NCBI GenBank assembly: GCA_964534995.1
Contig: CAZHSC010000009.1
Location: 1-64,000 of the forward strand
Length of the DNA: 64,000 bases
Reading direction: 5' to 3'
Origin: JAJTFW01 sp964534995
Lineage (GTDB): Bacteria > Bacteroidota > Bacteroidia > AKYH767-A > OLB10
The notes below the pieces were generated by a model. The model saw nothing but the letters and a program-made list of their open reading frames with translations, did no database searches and was not told where the DNA came from. The position numbers were made by a program, and so were the translations under genes. Below, piece by piece: positions 23,906 through 33,592 of this stretch; the first letter of the stretch is position 1; each line of letters starts with the position of its first letter.

Positions 23906-25045
23906 ATGGTATTTTACCTTACATATGCCGAACCGCCTTCCGGAGTATATTCCAGCCAGGTAACCGATGTGATCAGTTTTGTAAACCGCGAACTGCACGC
24001 CGACCTGCGCCTGGTGGCTTTCATTTCGCTGCATGAATACAAAAGCAGGAAAGCACATATCCTGAAAGAACTGCCCGGCTCCATTGTATTGCCCATGCTG
24101 CCCAAAGCCACATTCTGGAGATGGAACACCATTGTACTGTGGTTGCTATGCATGATTTACCGGCCTACCGCCATCATAGCGCGCAATGTCATTGCGGCAA
24201 ACATGGCACTCAGGGTCCGAAACTCAAGCCCGGTAAAGAAAGTATGTTTTGACGGGCGGGGAGCCATCGCCGCAGAGTGGTATGAATATGATGTACAGGT
24301 GGTGGACAGCTGGAAAAAGGAAATAAGCGACCTGGAAGGCAGGGCGGTCAACGAAGCTGACTACCGGATTGCCGTTACCGAAAAACTCGTGGACTACTGG
24401 CATGAGCGGTACGGATATTCGGAAGGCAAGCATGTGGTTATTCCCTGCACACTCAACAGTGACTTTTCGCCCGCGGTAATCAGTGATGAGGAAAAATCAA
24501 AAGCCCGGGAGAAACTGGGTATCGGAAGCGGCGATGTAGTATTGATTTATTCCGGCTCCACTTCCGGATGGCAATCCTTTTCACTGGTATATCAATACCT
24601 GCAGCCCTTTCTTAAAAAGGCCGTATCGAATAAAATCATATTCCTTTCGAAACCCGAAGAAAACATTAAAAAACTGGAAATGGAATTTCCGGGGCAGATC
24701 CTGCAGAAATGGGTCGGACACCGTGAGGTTCCCGGGGTACTGGCGGCAGGCGACATGGGGATCCTGATCAGGGAACAGAGCACCACCAACCGCGTGGCGG
24801 CCCCTACAAAATTCGCGGAATATCTGTCGGCAGGGCTTCCGGTTATCATTTCAGAAAACATAGGGGACTACAGTGAATTTGTAAAAACCAGGAACTGCGG
24901 CATCATTGCTAACGGTCATGCATTACCCCCTATCGGCACCTCTGCCATGCATACCCGCGCCGAAATGGTAAGCCTCGTGGATTTACATTTCACTAAGAAG
25001 GCGCAGCTGGAACATTACAGGGAACTTATTCAAAACATCCGTTAA
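23906..25045 (+). CDS. family 4-like glycosyltransferase
   Basis: A 379-residue GT-B-fold protein. The N-terminal half has a GVYSSQV loop and RNVIAANMA; the C-terminal half has the LIYSGSTSGWQS strand, then WVGHREVPGVLAAGDMGILIRE and PTKFAEYLSAGLPVIIS, the nucleotide-sugar-binding region of GT4 enzymes. The usual E(x)7E motif is weak here, so it is a divergent member. The start is the ATG at 23906, 24 bases after the previous stop. Donor and acceptor are unknown. Confidence 0.82.
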   Translation: MVFYLTYAEPPSGVYSSQVTDVISFVNRELHADLRLVAFISLHEYKSRKAHILKELPGSIVLPMLPKATFWRWNTIVLWLLCMIYRPTAIIARNVIAANMALRVRNSSPVKKVCFDGRGAIAAEWYEYDVQVVDSWKKEISDLEGRAVNEADYRIAVTEKLVDYWHERYGYSEGKHVVIPCTLNSDFSPAVISDEEKSKAREKLGIGSGDVVLIYSGSTSGWQSFSLVYQYLQPFLKKAVSNKIIFLSKPEENIKKLEMEFPGQILQKWVGHREVPGVLAAGDMGILIREQSTTNRVAAPTKFAEYLSAGLPVIISENIGDYSEFVKTRNCGIIANGHALPPIGTSAMHTRAEMVSLVDLHFTKKAQLEHYRELIQNIR

Positions 25046-25087
25046 TTTACTTCATTCAAATATACCTTACTAAGAGCAATTTAAAAA

Positions 25088-25993
25088 ATGAAAACACTGG
25101 TTACGGGGGGGGCAGGCTTTATCGGCAGCGCGGTTATTGACAAATTACAGCGTGAAGGACATGAAATATTCGTGATTGATAACCTGTCTTTCGGAAAAAG
25201 GGAATTTATACATATCCCGGACAGCCACTTCTTTCTCAATGACATTCTCGACGAGGATAGCATAGATAAAATTTTCAACAAAGTGCGTCCCGACATTGTC
25301 ATCCACCTTGCCGCTGTGCATTTTATCCCTTACTGCAACCAGCACCCCTTTGAGTCATCGGACATCAACATACGGGGCACGATACACATCCTCAATGCAG
25401 CCAGGAAGTACAACACCTCCAAGGTATTCTTCGCCTCTACCGCTGCCGTATATCCGATATACGATAACGCGGTTTCCGAAAGGCATCAGACGGGTCCCAT
25501 GGACATTTACGGGTTAAGCAAGCTGGCGGGTGAACATCTGTGCAATGAATTTCACCTGATGACCGGTATACCCACCATCATCTGCAGGTTTTTCAACGCA
25601 TTCGGGCCCAATGAAACCAATCCACACCTGATTCCTGAAATACAAAAGCAGGTGAACAGCGGCCTGCGGAAGATCAAACTGGGCAACCTCACCCCTAAAA
25701 GGGATTTCATACACACCTCCGATATGGCCAATGCTGTACACGCGTTGCTCCATAAAATTGACAAGGGTATTGATACCTTTAACCTGGGCCGCGGCATTGA
25801 ATACTCGGTAGTAGATATTGTGGAGGCCTTCAGCCGCGAGTCGGGTGAAAAGATAGAAATTGAAGTGGATCCGGCGAGGGTCCGAAAAGTGGAGCGCATG
25901 CACCTGCTCGCCGACGTCAGCAAACTGAAGTCCATCGGTTGGAATCCATTCATCGGCATTGATGAAGGCATCAGAACCCTTATCGAAAAATGA
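25088..25993 (+). CDS. NAD-dependent sugar epimerase/dehydratase (extended SDR)
   Basis: A 301-residue extended SDR. It shows the cofactor motif TGGAGFIGS at residues 6-14, VIDNLSFGKRE, HLAAVHFIPYC, the catalytic Ser-Thr region (FASTAAVYP) and YGLSKLAGE (Tyr and Lys). The overall pattern resembles UDP-glucose 4-epimerases, but dehydratases and other C4/C5 epimerases share it. It would supply an activated sugar to the adjacent transferases. The next gene starts within its stop codon (ATGA at 25990), indicating coupled translation. Confidence 0.88.
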   Translation: MKTLVTGGAGFIGSAVIDKLQREGHEIFVIDNLSFGKREFIHIPDSHFFLNDILDEDSIDKIFNKVRPDIVIHLAAVHFIPYCNQHPFESSDINIRGTIHILNAARKYNTSKVFFASTAAVYPIYDNAVSERHQTGPMDIYGLSKLAGEHLCNEFHLMTGIPTIICRFFNAFGPNETNPHLIPEIQKQVNSGLRKIKLGNLTPKRDFIHTSDMANAVHALLHKIDKGIDTFNLGRGIEYSVVDIVEAFSRESGEKIEIEVDPARVRKVERMHLLADVSKLKSIGWNPFIGIDEGIRTLIEK

Positions 25994-27105
25994 ACTCCGG
26001 CCGTCGTCAGTTGATCTTCGTTACCGATGGTATATTTCCTCACGCGATAGGGGGTATGCAGCGGCATTCCGCCTGCCTGATTGAGGCGCTTGCCCAATCG
26101 GGACAGCTTGACATGACCGTCATTCACCCTCATGACCGGCAAATATTTGCCGCTCTTCCCGGGGTGAAGGAAATACAGATTCCTTTTGACTTCAACGGCT
26201 TTTACATACGGCGCTGCTATGAATATTCGAAAGAAACACACAAAGTGATCAGCGATCATCCCGGCGCTCTCGTCTATGCACAGGGTTTCAGTGTGCTGCA
26301 CGGCATCCATAAAACCGGAAAGCGCGTCATCATCAACCAGCATGGCCTGGAGCCCTTTCAGAGCCTCACCTTAGCGGAGCGCTATAAAACCCTGCCGATG
26401 CGGATGATGGAGCGTTACCAGTTCAGGCATGCAGCCAAAGTGGTTTCACTGGGCGGGAAGTTAACCGGTATTCTCCATAAAAATGTTCCGGATCCCCATC
26501 GTAAAGTTGTGGTCTTGCCCAATGCCGTAAATCCCGGCAGCAAGCCCGCGCGCAACTTCGACAAAGAACGCCTGCAGTTGCTTTTTGTGGGAAGGTTCGC
26601 TTTTAACAAAGGAATCAACCTGCTGATGGAGGCGGTAAAACAACTCAACAACGAAGGATATAAAAACCGCTTACAATTTAACCTGGTGGGCAAAGGGCCG
26701 CTGTACGAACAATACACCAGGGAATATAATTTTGACAATGTCAACTTCATTGGCTTTGCCGATGACGATCGCCTGACGGAGTTATACCGGGAAAACGACC
26801 TCTTTGTATTTCCCACCAGGTTTGAAGGAATGCCTACGGTGGTGCTGGAAGCGATGGCGGCGGCGATGCCGGTCATCGTGAGCGACACCGGGGCAACGGC
26901 CGAACTTGTAAATTCCGACAACGGATTCCTGATAGAAACGGGCAATATCCGGTCACTGAAGTGGGCCATCCAGAAATTTTACCAGAGCAGCCCGCAGGAA
27001 AGACTGACGCAGTCTGAAAATTCCTATAAAAAGGTCAATGAAAAATTTACCTGGCAAAAGGTAGCGCAGCAGCATCTGGACTTATTCAATACTTTTGCGC
27101 TGTAG
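25990..27105 (+). CDS. family 4 glycosyltransferase
   Basis: A 371-residue GT4 enzyme of GT-B fold. The N-terminal glycine-rich acceptor loop is AIGGMQRH, and the C-terminal donor site has VGRFAFNKGINLL and FPTRFEGMPTVVLEAMAAAMPVI, which carries the family's E(x)7E pair. It overlaps the epimerase gene by four bases and ends four bases before the polymerase start, so it lies within an operon. The sugar donor is unknown. Confidence 0.92.
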   Translation: MNSGRRQLIFVTDGIFPHAIGGMQRHSACLIEALAQSGQLDMTVIHPHDRQIFAALPGVKEIQIPFDFNGFYIRRCYEYSKETHKVISDHPGALVYAQGFSVLHGIHKTGKRVIINQHGLEPFQSLTLAERYKTLPMRMMERYQFRHAAKVVSLGGKLTGILHKNVPDPHRKVVVLPNAVNPGSKPARNFDKERLQLLFVGRFAFNKGINLLMEAVKQLNNEGYKNRLQFNLVGKGPLYEQYTREYNFDNVNFIGFADDDRLTELYRENDLFVFPTRFEGMPTVVLEAMAAAMPVIVSDTGATAELVNSDNGFLIETGNIRSLKWAIQKFYQSSPQERLTQSENSYKKVNEKFTWQKVAQQHLDLFNTFAL

Positions 27106-27109
27106 TACG

Positions 27110-28420
27110 ATGCATCAGTACCTGAAAGAAAATTACCAGTTCATCGCCATCAGTTTATTCTGGGTGATTTGCGGCTTATTATTAAAGGAAACCGCGCTGA
27201 TCCTGGTACCGGCCTGTATCATACTATACAAGTACAAGGGCCAGTACTCGGAGATTGTGCTCACCATTTTTCTGATCAATTACCTGAGCGACAACCGTCA
27301 CTACGAACTCCTTTTCGCGGCGCAGGCCAAAGGATACATCATCATGATTGCCGGCCTGCTGTATTACATCAACATGAAAAATTTTCCTGTCCGGTCAAAA
27401 ATTTACCTGCCCTTCATCCCATTTTTCATTGTCGCCTTTATGTTGTTTCCCCGGAATCCCGATCCGGCCATCTCCTTCCAGAAGACCCTCTCCTACTTCC
27501 TGCTGATTGCCGCCATACCCAATTATTTTCTCCGTCAAATTGAAGTGGAAAAAGCAGTATTCCTGCGAAAAATCATCTGGCTGGTTACCATACTGTACCT
27601 CCTGGGCCTGGTTACCATATTTGTTTTACCGCGCGACTGGGCTTATTGGGCCGACCGCTATCAGGGTCTGATGGGCAATCCCAACGGTATCGGCGTGATG
27701 AGCACGGTATTGTTTTTACTGATTCATGTATCCCAGTATCATTATCCCGATATCTTCTCCCGCCGGGAAAAATATGTGATATACGGCTTGCTGTTCATTT
27801 CACTGATTATGGCCGGCTCGCGTAACAGTATCTTCTCCATCTTTATTTTCCTGTTTTTTTCCTACGTCTATAAAGTATCCCCCTGGATCGGCTTCGCGAT
27901 TGTTCTTATTGCCGCCGTATTGTTTCAGATCATCAATGACAACATCGGAGCCATCTTCTCCGCCATTGGCCTGGGCAGCTATATGCGCGTTGACCACCTC
28001 GATAACGGATCAGGACGCCTGATTGCATGGAACTATGCCTGGAGCGAGATACAGAAAAATTATTTCCTGTTTGGCAGGGGATTCGCTTTTGAAGAACATC
28101 TGTTTCTGCTGCGCCAGGAATGGTTTGTGATGCATGGCCACATCGGCAGTGTGCACAATACCTTTCTGGCAGTGTGGTTAAATACGGGTATTGTGGGACT
28201 GATCTGTTTTGTCTTTGGCCTGCTGAGAAATTTCCTGAAGGCGGCAAAGGTGAATCCGCTGGCGTTTCCCTGCTTCTTCGCCATCATCTTTTCAAACATG
28301 TTCGAGTCCTGGCTACAGGCCTCTCTCAACCCATTTACCATTATCGCTCTGCTCGTACTCACCCTGCTGCAATATGAAAAACCCAAAGCCGAGAAAGAAG
28401 GCGCTGTTCCTGTACTTTGA
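27110..28420 (+). CDS. O-antigen ligase/polymerase-like membrane protein (Wzy type)
   Basis: A 436-residue integral membrane protein with about ten to twelve predicted helices. A large loop at about 285-350 carries the conserved Wzy_C-like pattern GSGRLIAWNYA ... FGRGFA ... HIGSVHNTFLAVWLNTG, typical of O-antigen ligases and polymerases. It would join repeat units at the periplasmic face. I start it at the ATG at 27110; an in-frame TTG lies 15 bases upstream inside the previous gene. Its last 47 bases overlap the next gene. Whether it is a polymerase or a ligase cannot be decided from sequence. Confidence 0.87.
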   Translation: MHQYLKENYQFIAISLFWVICGLLLKETALILVPACIILYKYKGQYSEIVLTIFLINYLSDNRHYELLFAAQAKGYIIMIAGLLYYINMKNFPVRSKIYLPFIPFFIVAFMLFPRNPDPAISFQKTLSYFLLIAAIPNYFLRQIEVEKAVFLRKIIWLVTILYLLGLVTIFVLPRDWAYWADRYQGLMGNPNGIGVMSTVLFLLIHVSQYHYPDIFSRREKYVIYGLLFISLIMAGSRNSIFSIFIFLFFSYVYKVSPWIGFAIVLIAAVLFQIINDNIGAIFSAIGLGSYMRVDHLDNGSGRLIAWNYAWSEIQKNYFLFGRGFAFEEHLFLLRQEWFVMHGHIGSVHNTFLAVWLNTGIVGLICFVFGLLRNFLKAAKVNPLAFPCFFAIIFSNMFESWLQASLNPFTIIALLVLTLLQYEKPKAEKEGAVPVL

Positions 28421-29487
28421 ACTGGCAGGTTACTTTATGGCTTGTCTGGATCAACTGGCGTCTGAATACGATGTGGAGATTCACCTGGTGAGGTATCCCG
28501 TAGCCAGTGTAGCACCCTTTCAGTTTACTTTCAACAAAAACACGAGGGTATACGAAAGGGGGAATTATAACCAGGAAGGGCTTATCCGCCTGGCTTCCGA
28601 AATTCATCCCGATTATGTATTCATCTGCGGATGGGCCGACAAGGGTTACCTGGCTGTGGCAAGGCATTTAAAAAAGAAGGTTCCGGTAGTCATGAGTCTC
28701 GACAACCCCTGGCATGGCACCTTCAAACAATACATCGCTTCCTTTATCGGCCCCGCCTACCTGCCAAAACTATTTACGCATTGTTGGGTTCCCGGTGAGC
28801 CTAACGCTGTGTATGCCCGAAAACTGGGTTTCAGAAATGAAAGGCTGCTGACCGGTATGTATTCGGCGGACACCAGCTTATTCATGTCCTACGGCAGGCA
28901 ATCACATGATGAAAAAGCCCGCAAATTCCCGCACCGCTTCCTGTTCACCGGGAGATATACCGCTTTAAAGGGCATCCGTGAGTTGTGGCAGGCTTTTGCC
29001 AGTCTGAGCGAAGAAGAACGTAAGGACTGGGAGCTCTGGTGCANNNNNNNNNNCCGAACACCCCGCCATCAAAAACATCGGCTTCATCCAGCCGGCTGAC
29101 CTGGCTCCCTGGCTTGCGCAAACCGGCGTATTCATCCTCCCTACTCATTACGAACACTGGGGGGTGGTGGTACATGAATTCGCCGCCGCCGGATTTCCGC
29201 TGGTATGCAGTACCAAAACAAGTGCCGCCACCGTATTCCTGAAAGAGCGTTGGAACGGTTACTTTACCCAACCGAAAGACAGCGCCTCCATTCGCTCCGC
29301 CCTGCTCAACATCATTCATCACAGCGATGAGGAGTTGCGCGTCATGGGACAGCGAAGCATTGAATTATCCCGGGTAATCACCCCGCATACCTGGGCGCAA
29401 TGCGTATGGAGCCTGATGCATGGTACCGACCCCCTGAAAATGAAGGAAGACGCAAACATCCCCCAACATCAAGGACTACAGCACTGA
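28374..29487 (+). CDS. family 4-like glycosyltransferase, interrupted by an assembly gap
   Basis: Residues before the gap (about 223) contain the N-terminal GT-B half, including ICGWADKGYL and the start of the C-terminal half, FLFTGRYTALKGI. After the gap the protein resumes one frame over with EHPAIKNIGFIQPADL, FILPTHYEHWGVVVHEFAAAGFPLV (the E(x)7E donor-binding region) and a C-terminal helix. The two parts are plainly one gene: relatives continue from the WELWC strand into the same IGF(I/V)QP motif after roughly ten residues. The true gap must therefore be a multiple of three bases and is unlikely to be the ten shown. The start overlaps the polymerase gene by 47 bases. The ending at 29487 is a normal stop. 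Confidence 0.8.
29044..29053. other. assembly gap (ten N) inside a glycosyltransferase gene
   Basis: Exactly ten N. The reading frame changes by one base across it as written, which is consistent with a placeholder rather than a measured gap length. Confidence 0.98.
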
Positions 29488-29497
29488 TCGACACCCT

Positions 29498-30668
29498 ATG
29501 AGTTCACGAAAAAAAATACTTGTTTTTGTTGACTGGTACCTGCCCGGATATAAAGCGGGAGGACAAATCCGCTCGGTGGCGAACATGGCCTATTACCTCT
29601 GTCATGATTATGATTTTTACATCGTCACGTCCGATACCGACCTCCACGACACCCAGCCTTATCCCGGCATCAGGCGAGATGCATGGACAAAAGGCCCTGA
29701 CGGCACCCATGTACTTTACCTTTCGGCAGGACAACAAAATTACCGGAGGATAAAAGAAATCATACTTTCAGAAAGGGCGGATATCATATACCTCAACTCG
29801 CTTTTCTCGAAAGTATTCACGATCTATCCGCTCATGGTCCGGAAAAGGCATTTGCCCGTACGCACCGTGGTGCTGGCACCCAGAGGGATGCTGGGCGCGG
29901 GTGCCTTGCGGATTAAGGCATTTAAGAAAAAATCATTTCTGCTGTGGTCAAAACTGACAGGATTGTACCGCAATTTACGATGGCATGCCTCCACCGATGC
30001 GGAAGCCTGTGAAATTCAAAAGGTATTCGGAAAAAAGCAAGCCATACGTGTTGCACTCGACTTGAGCGAGCCCAGGGAAATCAGGGAATGCGCCAGGGTA
30101 AAAAAACCCGGTATACTCAAAATGGCATTCCTGTCGCGTATTTCAGATAAGAAAAATCTTGACGGTACACTCCGACTGCTGTCCAAGCTGCCTGATGATG
30201 GAAAAGTGGAATTCGATATTTACGGACCGTTGGAAGAAAAAGAATACTGGCAGCAATGTGAAGCGCTGATAGAAAAACTACCGGGGCATATCACGGCTGC
30301 TTACAAGGGATATCTGCCCAATGAAGAGGTAACTGCACAACTGCAACAGTACCATTTAAGTATTTTACTTANNNNNNNNNNTACTTACTTTCAATGAAAA
30401 TTTCGGACACAGCATCATTGAAAGCATGGCGGCAGGATGTCCTGTCCTCTTGTCGGATCAGACACCCTGGAGGGGGCTGGAAAAGGAAAAAGCGGGATGG
30501 GATATACCGCTGGCCAGGGAAGCGGAAATCACCGGCGTAATTCAAAAAATGATACACATCGGCCAAAGCGAATTTGATACCCTGAGCCAAGGCGCCCTGG
30601 AATACGCCAGGAAGGTCATTCATAACCCGGAAGCCATTGCACAAAACCAAGGTCTCTTTGCCTCATAA
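29498..30668 (+). CDS. family 4 glycosyltransferase, interrupted by an assembly gap
   Basis: About 290 residues precede the gap, with WYLPGYKAGGQIRSV (acceptor loop), APRGMLGAGAL, and FLSRISDKKNLDGTL starting the donor half. After the gap the protein resumes one frame over with TFNENFGHSIIESMAAGCPVL, the E(x)7E region, and runs to a stop at 30668. GT4 relatives have LLPT directly before NENFGH, so only a few residues are missing. The bases on each side share the six-base string TACTTA; joining on it would restore the frame but omit the Pro-Thr. As written the gene is broken only by assembly. It is ten bases from both neighbours. Confidence 0.82.
30372..30381. other. assembly gap (ten N) inside a second glycosyltransferase gene
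   Basis: Exactly ten N, as at 29044. The two flanks share TACTTA, so the real contigs may overlap or be separated by only a few bases. The frames on either side agree if the true length is a multiple of three. Confidence 0.98.
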
Positions 30669-30677
30669 TCCGAAAAA

Positions 30678-31238
30678 ATGAAAGAGGTAAAAACGAATCT
30701 CGCCATTTATAATAATTCCTGGTATCAACCCGGTGCCGGAATTATCAAAAGGTCGTTGTGGTACCTGGTAAATTTTTTGTTTTTCATGAATCCCCTCAAC
30801 CCCATCAGCAGCCTGAAAGTATTTCTCCTGCGCCTGTTCGGGGCACGTGTGGGGAAAGGTGTAGTAATAAAGCCCACGGTGAATATCAAATATCCATGGT
30901 TCCTGAAGATCGGGAACCACTGCTGGATCGGTGAAAAAGTATGGATTGACAACCTGGCCATGGTAAACATCGGCGATCACTGCTGTATCAGCCAGGGTGC
31001 CATGCTGCTTTGCGGCAATCATAACTATAAAAAGCCTTCCTTCGACCTGATTGTAAAACCCATTACCCTGGAAGACGGGGCCTGGGTAGGGGCGCTATCC
31101 GTAGTTTGCCCCGGAGTTACGTTAAAATCACATGCTATTCTTACCGTTCAGTCGGTAGCCACAGAAACCCTGGAGGCCTATGGACTGTATAAGGGGAATC
31201 CCGCGGTACGAATCCGAGAAAGAAATATGAGCCTTTAA
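30678..31238 (+). CDS. WcaF-like hexapeptide-repeat acetyltransferase
   Basis: A 186-residue left-handed beta-helix acyltransferase. Hexapeptide turns run from about residue 60 to 165 (IKPTVNIKYP, IGNHCWIGE, VNIGDHCCIS, LEDGAWVGALSVVCPGVTL). The loop GNHNYKKPSF holds the catalytic His. The N-terminal YNNSWYQPG and ...RSLWYLVN segments and the overall length match the WcaF type of colanic-acid acetyltransferases, which O-acetylate a sugar of the repeat unit using acetyl-CoA. The acceptor here is inferred from context only. Confidence 0.88.
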   Translation: MKEVKTNLAIYNNSWYQPGAGIIKRSLWYLVNFLFFMNPLNPISSLKVFLLRLFGARVGKGVVIKPTVNIKYPWFLKIGNHCWIGEKVWIDNLAMVNIGDHCCISQGAMLLCGNHNYKKPSFDLIVKPITLEDGAWVGALSVVCPGVTLKSHAILTVQSVATETLEAYGLYKGNPAVRIRERNMSL

Positions 31239-31253
31239 ACAACGGACCCACAC

Positions 31254-32027
31254 ATGAAAGTTTCCATCATTACCATTACCTATAACAGCGCCGCTACCGT
31301 TGAAGACACCATCAAGTCGGTGGTGATGCAGGATTACCCGGATATTGAGTACCTGATCATCGACGGTAAGTCGAAAGACAACACGTTACGTATCGTTGAC
31401 AAATACAGAGACAAAATTTCCAATGTCATTTCCGAACGCGACAAAGGACTTTATGATGCGTTGAACAAAGGTATTAAACACGCCAGCGGTGACATCATTG
31501 GCATGTTACATTCCGATGACCTGTATGCGCATCCGCAGGTGATCAGCCATATCGTTGAAACGTTTAAAAAAAATCCGGACAGCGAGGGGGTTTACGCCGA
31601 CCTTGTATTTGTCAACAGGAACGACACCAACAAGGTAATGCGCACCTGGGAATCCGGGACTTACCAGGAAGGAGATTTTTTAAAAGGATGGATGCCACCG
31701 CACCCTACTTTTTTTGTACGCCGTGAGTGTTATGAAAAATTCGGGGGCTTCAATACGGAGTTGAAATTATCGGCGGATTATGAATTAATGCTGCGCCTGA
31801 TTCACAAGAACAACATCAAACTTGCCTACCTCAACGAAACCATCGTGAAGATGCGGATGGGAGGTGTCAGCAATGTCAGTTTCTTTGTAAAACTCAAAGC
31901 GAACATTGAAGACAAGATGGCCTGGAAACTGAATGGCATCAAACCGGGTTTTGCCACCCTGATGATGAAGCCGCTCAGGAAAATATCGCAATATTTCAAG
32001 AGGGCTTACCACGCGTTTTTTTACTGA
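31254..32027 (+). CDS. family 2 glycosyltransferase (WcaE-like)
   Basis: A 257-residue GT-A-fold transferase with ITITYNSAATVEDTI at the N-terminus, IIDGKSKDNT, the sequence ISERDKGLYDALNKGI, and LHSDD (about 84-88) as the DxD-type metal site. The GKSKD and ERDKGLYDA(L/M)NKGI motifs are typical of the WcaE-type group in colanic-acid-like loci. SADYELMLRL carries the acceptor-site acidic residue. It is the last gene of the first polysaccharide locus and converges with the DUF5777 gene. Confidence 0.9.
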   Translation: MKVSIITITYNSAATVEDTIKSVVMQDYPDIEYLIIDGKSKDNTLRIVDKYRDKISNVISERDKGLYDALNKGIKHASGDIIGMLHSDDLYAHPQVISHIVETFKKNPDSEGVYADLVFVNRNDTNKVMRTWESGTYQEGDFLKGWMPPHPTFFVRRECYEKFGGFNTELKLSADYELMLRLIHKNNIKLAYLNETIVKMRMGGVSNVSFFVKLKANIEDKMAWKLNGIKPGFATLMMKPLRKISQYFKRAYHAFFY

Positions 32028-32045
32028 TGCTTCCTGCGACGGGGT

Positions 32046-32077
32046 GTAAAAAATAACAGTCCGGCTGTTTACCGGAC
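32046..32077 (-). terminator. rho-independent terminator of the minus-strand redox operon
   Basis: On the minus strand, GTCCGG (32077-32072) and CCGGAC (32064-32059) form a six-base GC-rich stem with a seven-base loop. It is followed by TGTTATTTTTTAC, a T-rich tract. It lies about 60 bases past the DUF5777 stop. On the plus strand no T-run follows the hairpin, so it serves the minus strand better. Confidence 0.6.
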
Positions 32078-32136
32078 CATTATTACCTTATCATTAAAAA
32101 GCAATTTTTACTTCACCTGATGCGATGAGTGCCGCC

Positions 32137-33051
32137 TTATTCTTTAAAGGTTTTGGGCTTTGAAAGGGTAAACACCCGGCTGATGTTAAAGCCGAAATGA
32201 ATATCTCCTTTATCCCAGCTGCCATGGGTATCCGTAACAAATGAACGTTCATTCATTCCAAGCGCATTTGTAAAATGCAGCTGAAAAACGTGACCTCCGG
32301 TTTCAATATCGAAACCTATGGACAATGGATCTGTCTGTTCAGGGCCCAGCTGATCCGGAAGATTGTAAAAATATTCGGCTGTGAGCGCAATTCTTTTGCT
32401 CAGCTTCAGCCGCGTCCCTATCCCCAGTGCATATACGTCATGTTCCGCATCGGCCGTTGGCACGAGGTTGCGGTGTACCATGGTTGGCATCAGCTGCAGG
32501 CTGAAAGCATCAGAAAACTTCCTTCCCAGCAATACCTGGTGGTAGAATGAGAGGCGCGATGTATAATAGTTTTTTCTTTCAGGATCCGCCCATTTCAGTC
32601 CATCCTTTGTAACACCCGAAATGAGAATCATTGAAAAGGGAATGGACCCTTTACCGGTTGACTGCCACAAGAGGCGATACTTTACAAATCCATCCAGTTC
32701 CTTCCGGTTGCTGCTCCTCCCAATGCCTATCATCAGGCGTTCGGTAATGCCATAATCCAGGCCGAGGCGAATGGTGGCCTGATCCAGTCCATAGGCTCCA
32801 TAAGCGCCTTCGTTCAGTCGGCCGAAACGGTGCAGGATACGGAAATCGAGTACGCCCGCGGCCACGTGCTCCATCGACTGTCCGGTAATGACACGGGTTG
32901 CCTTGAAGGCGTTTTTTACAAACTCCTTTTTCGGGGCTTCTTCACCGAGTAAGCCGAGCAGGTCATCCTGGGCCCGGACGTTTGAAAAAAACAGGCCGGC
33001 CATCAGCGTAAGCAAGCACAGCCTTCTATTGCATTTTCTCATAAGCCGCAT
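32137..33051 (-). CDS. DUF5777 family outer-membrane beta-barrel protein
   Basis: A 304-residue exported protein. A signal peptide (charged start, Leu-rich core, ending NVRAQ) is followed by alternating hydrophobic/polar strands rich in Tyr, Leu and Gly, as in outer-membrane barrels. The markers HVAAGVLDFRILHRFGR, LDYGITERLMIGIG and FVKYRLLWQ fit the DUF5777 family. No function is established for it. It is the last gene of the minus-strand run and its start overlaps the end of the upstream YceI gene. Either the ATG at 33051 or the one at 33042 could be the start; both give a signal peptide. Confidence 0.85.
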   Translation of the reverse strand: MRLMRKCNRRLCLLTLMAGLFFSNVRAQDDLLGLLGEEAPKKEFVKNAFKATRVITGQSMEHVAAGVLDFRILHRFGRLNEGAYGAYGLDQATIRLGLDYGITERLMIGIGRSSNRKELDGFVKYRLLWQSTGKGSIPFSMILISGVTKDGLKWADPERKNYYTSRLSFYHQVLLGRKFSDAFSLQLMPTMVHRNLVPTADAEHDVYALGIGTRLKLSKRIALTAEYFYNLPDQLGPEQTDPLSIGFDIETGGHVFQLHFTNALGMNERSFVTDTHGSWDKGDIHFGFNISRVFTLSKPKTFKE

Positions 33052-33580
33052 CCACTACAATTTTAACTTCTTTGGCAACTTTATCTTTTACCAGGGAGGG
33101 GATTTCGATATTATAATCCGCCAGCAGGATAATAAAATCACCATGGCTGATGACTTTTCCACCTTTAACACTCAGGGTGCCCTTACCGTTTATTTCTTTG
33201 GTAACACCATGCAGGGTGAGCGAACCTTTATAATTTACAGGATAGGTTCCTTCCTTTGCGAAGTCCACCGTGGAGATATCAGTAATCGTTCCTTTGAAAA
33301 CAGATTTCGGATATTTATCCGACTCCACATAATTCTCATGGAAATGCTCCATCATCAGGGCTTTTTCAAATTCAAAAGCCTTCATCAGCACCGCGAACTC
33401 CATCTGGCCCGTTTTAGCGTCAAACACACTTGTTCCCTGTGAATTCCGGGCGGTAATTTTTTCCATCGGGGCATCCGAAAAGAAATTAATCTTTCCGTTA
33501 CGGGTAAAATAACGATTCTGAGCTTGGGAGGTCATAGCCATTATCGACAACATGGCTGAAATAAAAATTAACTTTTTCAT
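33026..33580 (-). CDS. YceI family periplasmic protein
   Basis: A 184-residue exported protein with a signal peptide (MKKLIF ... MTSQAQ) and the lipocalin-like YceI fold: GKINFFSDAP, the central EHFHENYVESDKYPK segment, FKGTITD, YKGSLTLHG and GDFIILLADYNIEIPS. YceI proteins bind long isoprenoid chains such as quinones in their barrel. The ligand here is unknown. A second YceI protein is encoded at 39882-40523 and shares the EHFxENYxESDKYPK segment. This gene sits 12 bases after the CxxCH sorting-domain gene and overlaps the DUF5777 gene. Confidence 0.9.
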   Translation of the reverse strand: MKKLIFISAMLSIMAMTSQAQNRYFTRNGKINFFSDAPMEKITARNSQGTSVFDAKTGQMEFAVLMKAFEFEKALMMEHFHENYVESDKYPKSVFKGTITDISTVDFAKEGTYPVNYKGSLTLHGVTKEINGKGTLSVKGGKVISHGDFIILLADYNIEIPSLVKDKVAKEVKIVVDAAYEKMQ

Positions 33581-33592
33581 AATTAAACTTGT

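Noticed and set aside
28374..30668. Two frameshifted glycosyltransferase pseudogenes.
   Set aside because: Both breaks coincide with runs of ten N, and each half continues the other in family order, so these are assembly artefacts.
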